A stretch of DNA of 50,780 nucleotides, taken from positions 1-50,780 of the forward strand of contig NZ_CAJXPA010000010.1 in NCBI RefSeq assembly GCF_913058035.1. Reading direction: 5' to 3'. The number at the start of each line of letters is the position of its first letter. Position 1 is the stretch's first letter. The notes under the pieces were generated by a model that ran no database searches, was not told where the DNA came from, and saw nothing but the letters and a program-made list of their open reading frames with translations. The position numbers and the translations under genes were made by a program. Shown here piece after piece: positions 47,558 through 50,780 of the stretch. The DNA is from an uncultured Paraglaciecola sp. Its GTDB lineage: Bacteria > Pseudomonadota > Gammaproteobacteria > Enterobacterales > Alteromonadaceae.

Positions 47558-48313
47558 TCATGCGGTAAATAGTATTTGTTGGCAGAACATAAATATGGCC
47601 ATTACACTTATAAATACTGCAAACACTTTTTTGATTTTTTGCTGGGGTAGTTTCATAGAATAATATTGACCTGTAAAACTGCCTACAATACCTATGCTGG
47701 ATATTATGCCAATAGTTGACCAATCTAATAATTGGTTATTTTCGTGAAGAATAGACTGATATTTAATAAACGCCGAGCCTGAATTGATTGATATCACCAC
47801 CAAGCTAGTAAAAACGGCCTGTTTCATTGTTATCCCGCCCAACAACACTAAAGCAGGTACAATTAAAAAGCCACCGCCAACGCCAACAAAGCCAGTCAGT
47901 AGACCAACTCCAATGCCCTGCATAATGATTAACAACCGGTTTATTTTGTGAGGTATTTGCATCTGAAAAGAACGAAACATTTTCCATGCAGCTGCAAGCA
48001 TAATAACTGCCAATACCATGACTTGTGCTTGCCCTGAAACATAACTGCTGGCCCAAGCTCCGACATAGGCACTGACCATACTTGGACCGCCAAAGTATAG
48101 GACAAGTGTCCAATTGACTTTTCTTTGTTTTATGCCAATTAACGCCGTTGTTGCACTGATAGAGCCAACAATAATTAGCGCACTAGCGATAGCTAATTTT
48201 TCAGTATATCCCAAACCATACATCAACAAGGGTACTGTTAAAATTGCTCCGCCTGACCCTAAAACACCTAAACTTAAACCAACAAAGCTGGCACTAATTA
48301 ACACAAATAACAT
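47558..48313 (-). CDS. TauE/SafE family anion exporter (probable sulfite exporter)
   Basis: 251 residues with about eight membrane segments and the two family repeats GVLGSGGAILTVPLLMYGLG and GFVGVGGGFLIVPALVLLGG. Some members export sulfite or sulfoacetate; others have unknown substrates. ATG 48313 with GAGAG upstream begins directly with the first membrane helix; an ATG at 48349 would add 12 residues. It follows the triple sulfur fusion gene on the same strand with a 122-base gap and no minus-strand terminator, which supports export of sulfite made by that enzyme (inference). Confidence 0.88.
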   Translation of the reverse strand: MLFVLISASFVGLSLGVLGSGGAILTVPLLMYGLGYTEKLAIASALIIVGSISATTALIGIKQRKVNWTLVLYFGGPSMVSAYVGAWASSYVSGQAQVMVLAVIMLAAAWKMFRSFQMQIPHKINRLLIIMQGIGVGLLTGFVGVGGGFLIVPALVLLGGITMKQAVFTSLVVISINSGSAFIKYQSILHENNQLLDWSTIGIISSIGIVGSFTGQYYSMKLPQQKIKKVFAVFISVMAIFMFCQQILFTA

Positions 48314-48435
48314 TCTATAGACTCTCAAGGATAGTTCTAACATCAACAAAAATGTTGGTTTTTTGATTTAGCGCTATTGGTTTTAGAACTACAAATATCA
48401 CAAGCAGATACTGTTTCATCACAAAACAACACACC

Positions 48436-50730
48436 CTAGTATTGGTGCAACGCGTACCCACCTTTTAAGTGTCCAACATTTTCAAAACCTAAACGTAATA
48501 GTGTCTGCGCCGCTAATTGAGAACGGCCACCACTTCGACAAACTAAAATTAACTGTTGTTGTTTATTATGTTTATGCTGGTGCATAAATTCTACCAATTG
48601 AGTTAAAGGTACATTATTTTCAAAGTTTTTATCGTGCTGTAGTGTGTATTCGTAAGACTCACGAAGGTCAATGAATTTAATATTGTTGGGTTGTTTCAGA
48701 GCCTCGGCTAAACTGTGACTATTATACTCACGCACTGATGCTTTTTTGCAATCACCTATTAAATCGCCACACATGATTTTACGACCTGATTGGTCGACAA
48801 TATCTGTGTCCATTAATGTTTTTTGAACCGAGAAATCTTCGATGTTTATCTCGTTATTCATAACGTGTGCAAGTAACGAGTTACGTGATATCTCTGCGCT
48901 AATGCTAGTGGTAAACTCATTATTATAATCATGGCTGGGGCAAATGAGGCTTTCAGTTCCTACAAGTGCTTTTAATAACTGCAAACTTGAAAACATAGCC
49001 GCTGCACTACTGCATGAAAAATTTGTTCTACCAAGACTGTCCATTAAGATTAAATCACCACAAAACGTATAGTGAACGACTAATTCGTCTGTTGAGTCTT
49101 TGATAGGATCACAAAGTAACAAGCTAGTACTGTCAGTGGTATGGCCAGGTGTGTTGACTTTAACTAACCATTTATCACCCAATAAAATGTAGGGGTAGTG
49201 TTGGCCATGAATGACTGTTGTCTTTGAGTGAACTGGCCATCCAAGCATGTCTGTTTGTTGTTGAGCTAAATCATCAGTAAGTTGGGCTCGACAAGACAGA
49301 TGATCGCCATGGCCGTGAGTGTCGATTACAGCAACTAAATTAAGCCCCTGACAGGTCAGTAATGTTTGCAGACGCCCAGTTAACTCGGGTAAGGGGTCAA
49401 TAAATATGGCAGATTTTGTTCTTTTATCGACATATAACCAACTACAGCTTCCACCTACCTTAAATTGTAATAAACCTTCTAGTTCTGTTTTGTCAGCAGT
49501 GATACTGGTGTTTACTGTTAAGCAGCTTTGTTTTAATGCTTGCGCGGCAAACACTATTCTTGTGCACGCTTCGTCAATTTGTGGTTGTGTCATCGCTGGC
49601 CCAAAGGACATTCTAATTGCCGATTCACTTTGCCAGTTTGGCAGTCCCATGGCGTCTAATACAAAACTGCCCGTTACCTTTGAACTACAAGCAGCGCCAG
49701 AGCTGACACGTATATTTGCGGCGTCAAATAAATCCATTATTTCTTTAGAGCTAAACCCGGGAATGGTGAAGTTAATAGTTGTTGGTACTGAATTTTCAAA
49801 ACTATGATTAAACACAATTTCTGGGAAGGCTTGAGTTAAAGCTGTAGCAATTTGTTGACGAAATAAATGGAGCGTTTTTAAAGCAGTAAAAGTATTTTTA
49901 GTTGCTTTGTTGAGCATGCTAAATATAACATTTAATGCGGCTAAACCAGGCAGATTTTCAGTACCTGAGCGTAAACCACTTTCTTGGCCACCACCTGCAA
50001 TGAAAGGGGTAAATGGAGATGTTTCTTTAATATACATAAATCCAACACCTTTAGGAGCATATAATTTATGTCCACTAAACGGTGCGTAATCGATGCTGGT
50101 TTTTGCCAAGTTTAAATCTGTTTTGCCTAATGCTTGAACACAATCTACCATCCAAGCGGTATTTTTATTATTGGCACGTATGGTTTGGTCCAGTAAATTG
50201 ATGTCCTGATAAACCCCGGTTTCGTTATTAACTGCCATGGTACAAATCATCAAGGCATCGGGTACCTCTTTTGCTATAAAATTAATATCAAGCTGACCCA
50301 GTTCATTCACTGGAATAGCTTTTATTTCAGCATTTATTTCAAGAATTTTGTTCCAGTGTTTAAGTGACTCAGGTACTGCCTTATGTTCCGTGGCACCGTA
50401 CAAGAGGCAATATTTTTTACTGCTATCAAGAGTTGTTTTAGCATGTTGTAACGCCGATAAGATCGCAGTTTGAATTCCTTCTGTAGCACCACTTGTAAAT
50501 ATTACCTTACCGTTACCAGCACCAATAATAGTTTGTGCCTGCTGCCGTGTTTCATCTATTATCTGTTTTGCCTGCAATCCTGTTACATGACCACTACTGG
50601 GATTACCAAAGAGTGTCTCCATGGTTGATAAAGCTGCCGCTGCAGCTTGAGGCAATACTTGAGTAGTGGCATTAGCATCTAGGTAAATTAAACTGAGGGG
50701 TTGCTTTGGGGTTGCAGGTAAATTAATCAT
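48436..50730 (-). CDS. Cysteine desulfurase - persulfide dioxygenase - rhodanese triple fusion
   Basis: 764 residues in one intact frame. Residues 10-400 are a NifS/IscS-type cysteine desulfurase: YLDANATT, TEHKAVP (His116), the PLP Lys222 in SGHKLYAPKGVGF, GGGQESGLRSGTEN and the sulfur-carrying Cys348 in SSGAACSS. Residues about 415-640 are an ETHE1-like metallo-beta-lactamase fold: THGHGDH (His472, His474, Asp476, His477), His530 in NTPGHTTDS, Asp559 in FCGDLILMDSLGRTNF, and His600 in CPSHDY. Residues about 672-764 are a rhodanese with the active loop CRSGGRS (Cys731). All three active sites look complete. Inferred flow: cysteine sulfur to a persulfide, then to sulfite, with the rhodanese passing sulfane sulfur. 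GAGAGAG precedes ATG 50730. Probably co-transcribed with the TauE/SafE gene. Confidence 0.9.
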   Translation of the reverse strand: MINLPATPKQPLSLIYLDANATTQVLPQAAAAALSTMETLFGNPSSGHVTGLQAKQIIDETRQQAQTIIGAGNGKVIFTSGATEGIQTAILSALQHAKTTLDSSKKYCLLYGATEHKAVPESLKHWNKILEINAEIKAIPVNELGQLDINFIAKEVPDALMICTMAVNNETGVYQDINLLDQTIRANNKNTAWMVDCVQALGKTDLNLAKTSIDYAPFSGHKLYAPKGVGFMYIKETSPFTPFIAGGGQESGLRSGTENLPGLAALNVIFSMLNKATKNTFTALKTLHLFRQQIATALTQAFPEIVFNHSFENSVPTTINFTIPGFSSKEIMDLFDAANIRVSSGAACSSKVTGSFVLDAMGLPNWQSESAIRMSFGPAMTQPQIDEACTRIVFAAQALKQSCLTVNTSITADKTELEGLLQFKVGGSCSWLYVDKRTKSAIFIDPLPELTGRLQTLLTCQGLNLVAVIDTHGHGDHLSCRAQLTDDLAQQQTDMLGWPVHSKTTVIHGQHYPYILLGDKWLVKVNTPGHTTDSTSLLLCDPIKDSTDELVVHYTFCGDLILMDSLGRTNFSCSSAAAMFSSLQLLKALVGTESLICPSHDYNNEFTTSISAEISRNSLLAHVMNNEINIEDFSVQKTLMDTDIVDQSGRKIMCGDLIGDCKKASVREYNSHSLAEALKQPNNIKFIDLRESYEYTLQHDKNFENNVPLTQLVEFMHQHKHNKQQQLILVCRSGGRSQLAAQTLLRLGFENVGHLKGGYALHQY

Positions 50731-50780
50731 AAAACTCTCTCAGATTATTCTGTTAATCGTTGCATTCGACTTTGTAAGAT

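Overview
The window looks like a chromosomal segment of a marine gammaproteobacterium of the Alteromonadales, most like the Alteromonadaceae (Paraglaciecola/Glaciecola/Alteromonas type). This placement is inferred from the style of the proteins (a second EF-G, a Tas-like reductase, the argR-mdh pair, a large propeller-amidohydrolase, a GAF-GspE protein, a DUF4331 locus) and from the AT-rich sequence; no 16S or other marker was available. I saw no tRNA, rRNA, CRISPR array or intact insertion sequence.

Layout. 1-130: end of tuf and its terminator. 0.7-16.7 kb: housekeeping and signalling genes. These are a degenerate HD-GYP protein, a Tas-like aldo/keto reductase, a secreted cyclophilin with a GlyGly-CTERM-like tail, an FKBP lipoprotein, a stand-alone second elongation factor G, a diguanylate cyclase, a cytochrome c'/cytochrome b561 pair, a 1115-residue propeller-amidohydrolase, and an orphan GspE-like ATPase with a GAF domain. 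16.9-17.9 kb: a gene graveyard with an Rhs core relic followed by a frameshifted unknown gene. 18.0-23.2 kb: the complete S10 operon (rpsJ to rpsQ) with promoter, leader hairpins and a strong terminator; the spc operon that normally follows is absent here.

23.9-29.9 kb: an envelope locus run by an ECF sigma factor. The sigma/anti-sigma pair and the downstream DUF4331 - lipoprotein - TPR - HupE/UreJ operon are each preceded by the same two-part promoter motif (TGCATCC, 16 bases, CGTT), so the sigma factor probably controls itself and this operon.

30.2-47.4 kb: two lipoprotein genes including an S41 peptidase, then argR with a PqiA-like gene divergent from mdh, a DUF2726 protein, a small secreted protein, a DUF2937 pseudogene, a FrnE-like DsbA protein, a Dcp-type M3 peptidase, purU with a histidine phosphatase, thpR, and the overlapping pair hrpB-mrcB.

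47.6-50.7 kb: the most striking protein of the window. It fuses a NifS/IscS-type cysteine desulfurase, an ETHE1-like persulfide dioxygenase and a rhodanese in one 764-residue chain, followed on the same strand by a TauE/SafE anion exporter. Together they could take cysteine sulfur through a persulfide to sulfite and export it. This module and the ECF/DUF4331 locus are the two best candidates for an undescribed system.
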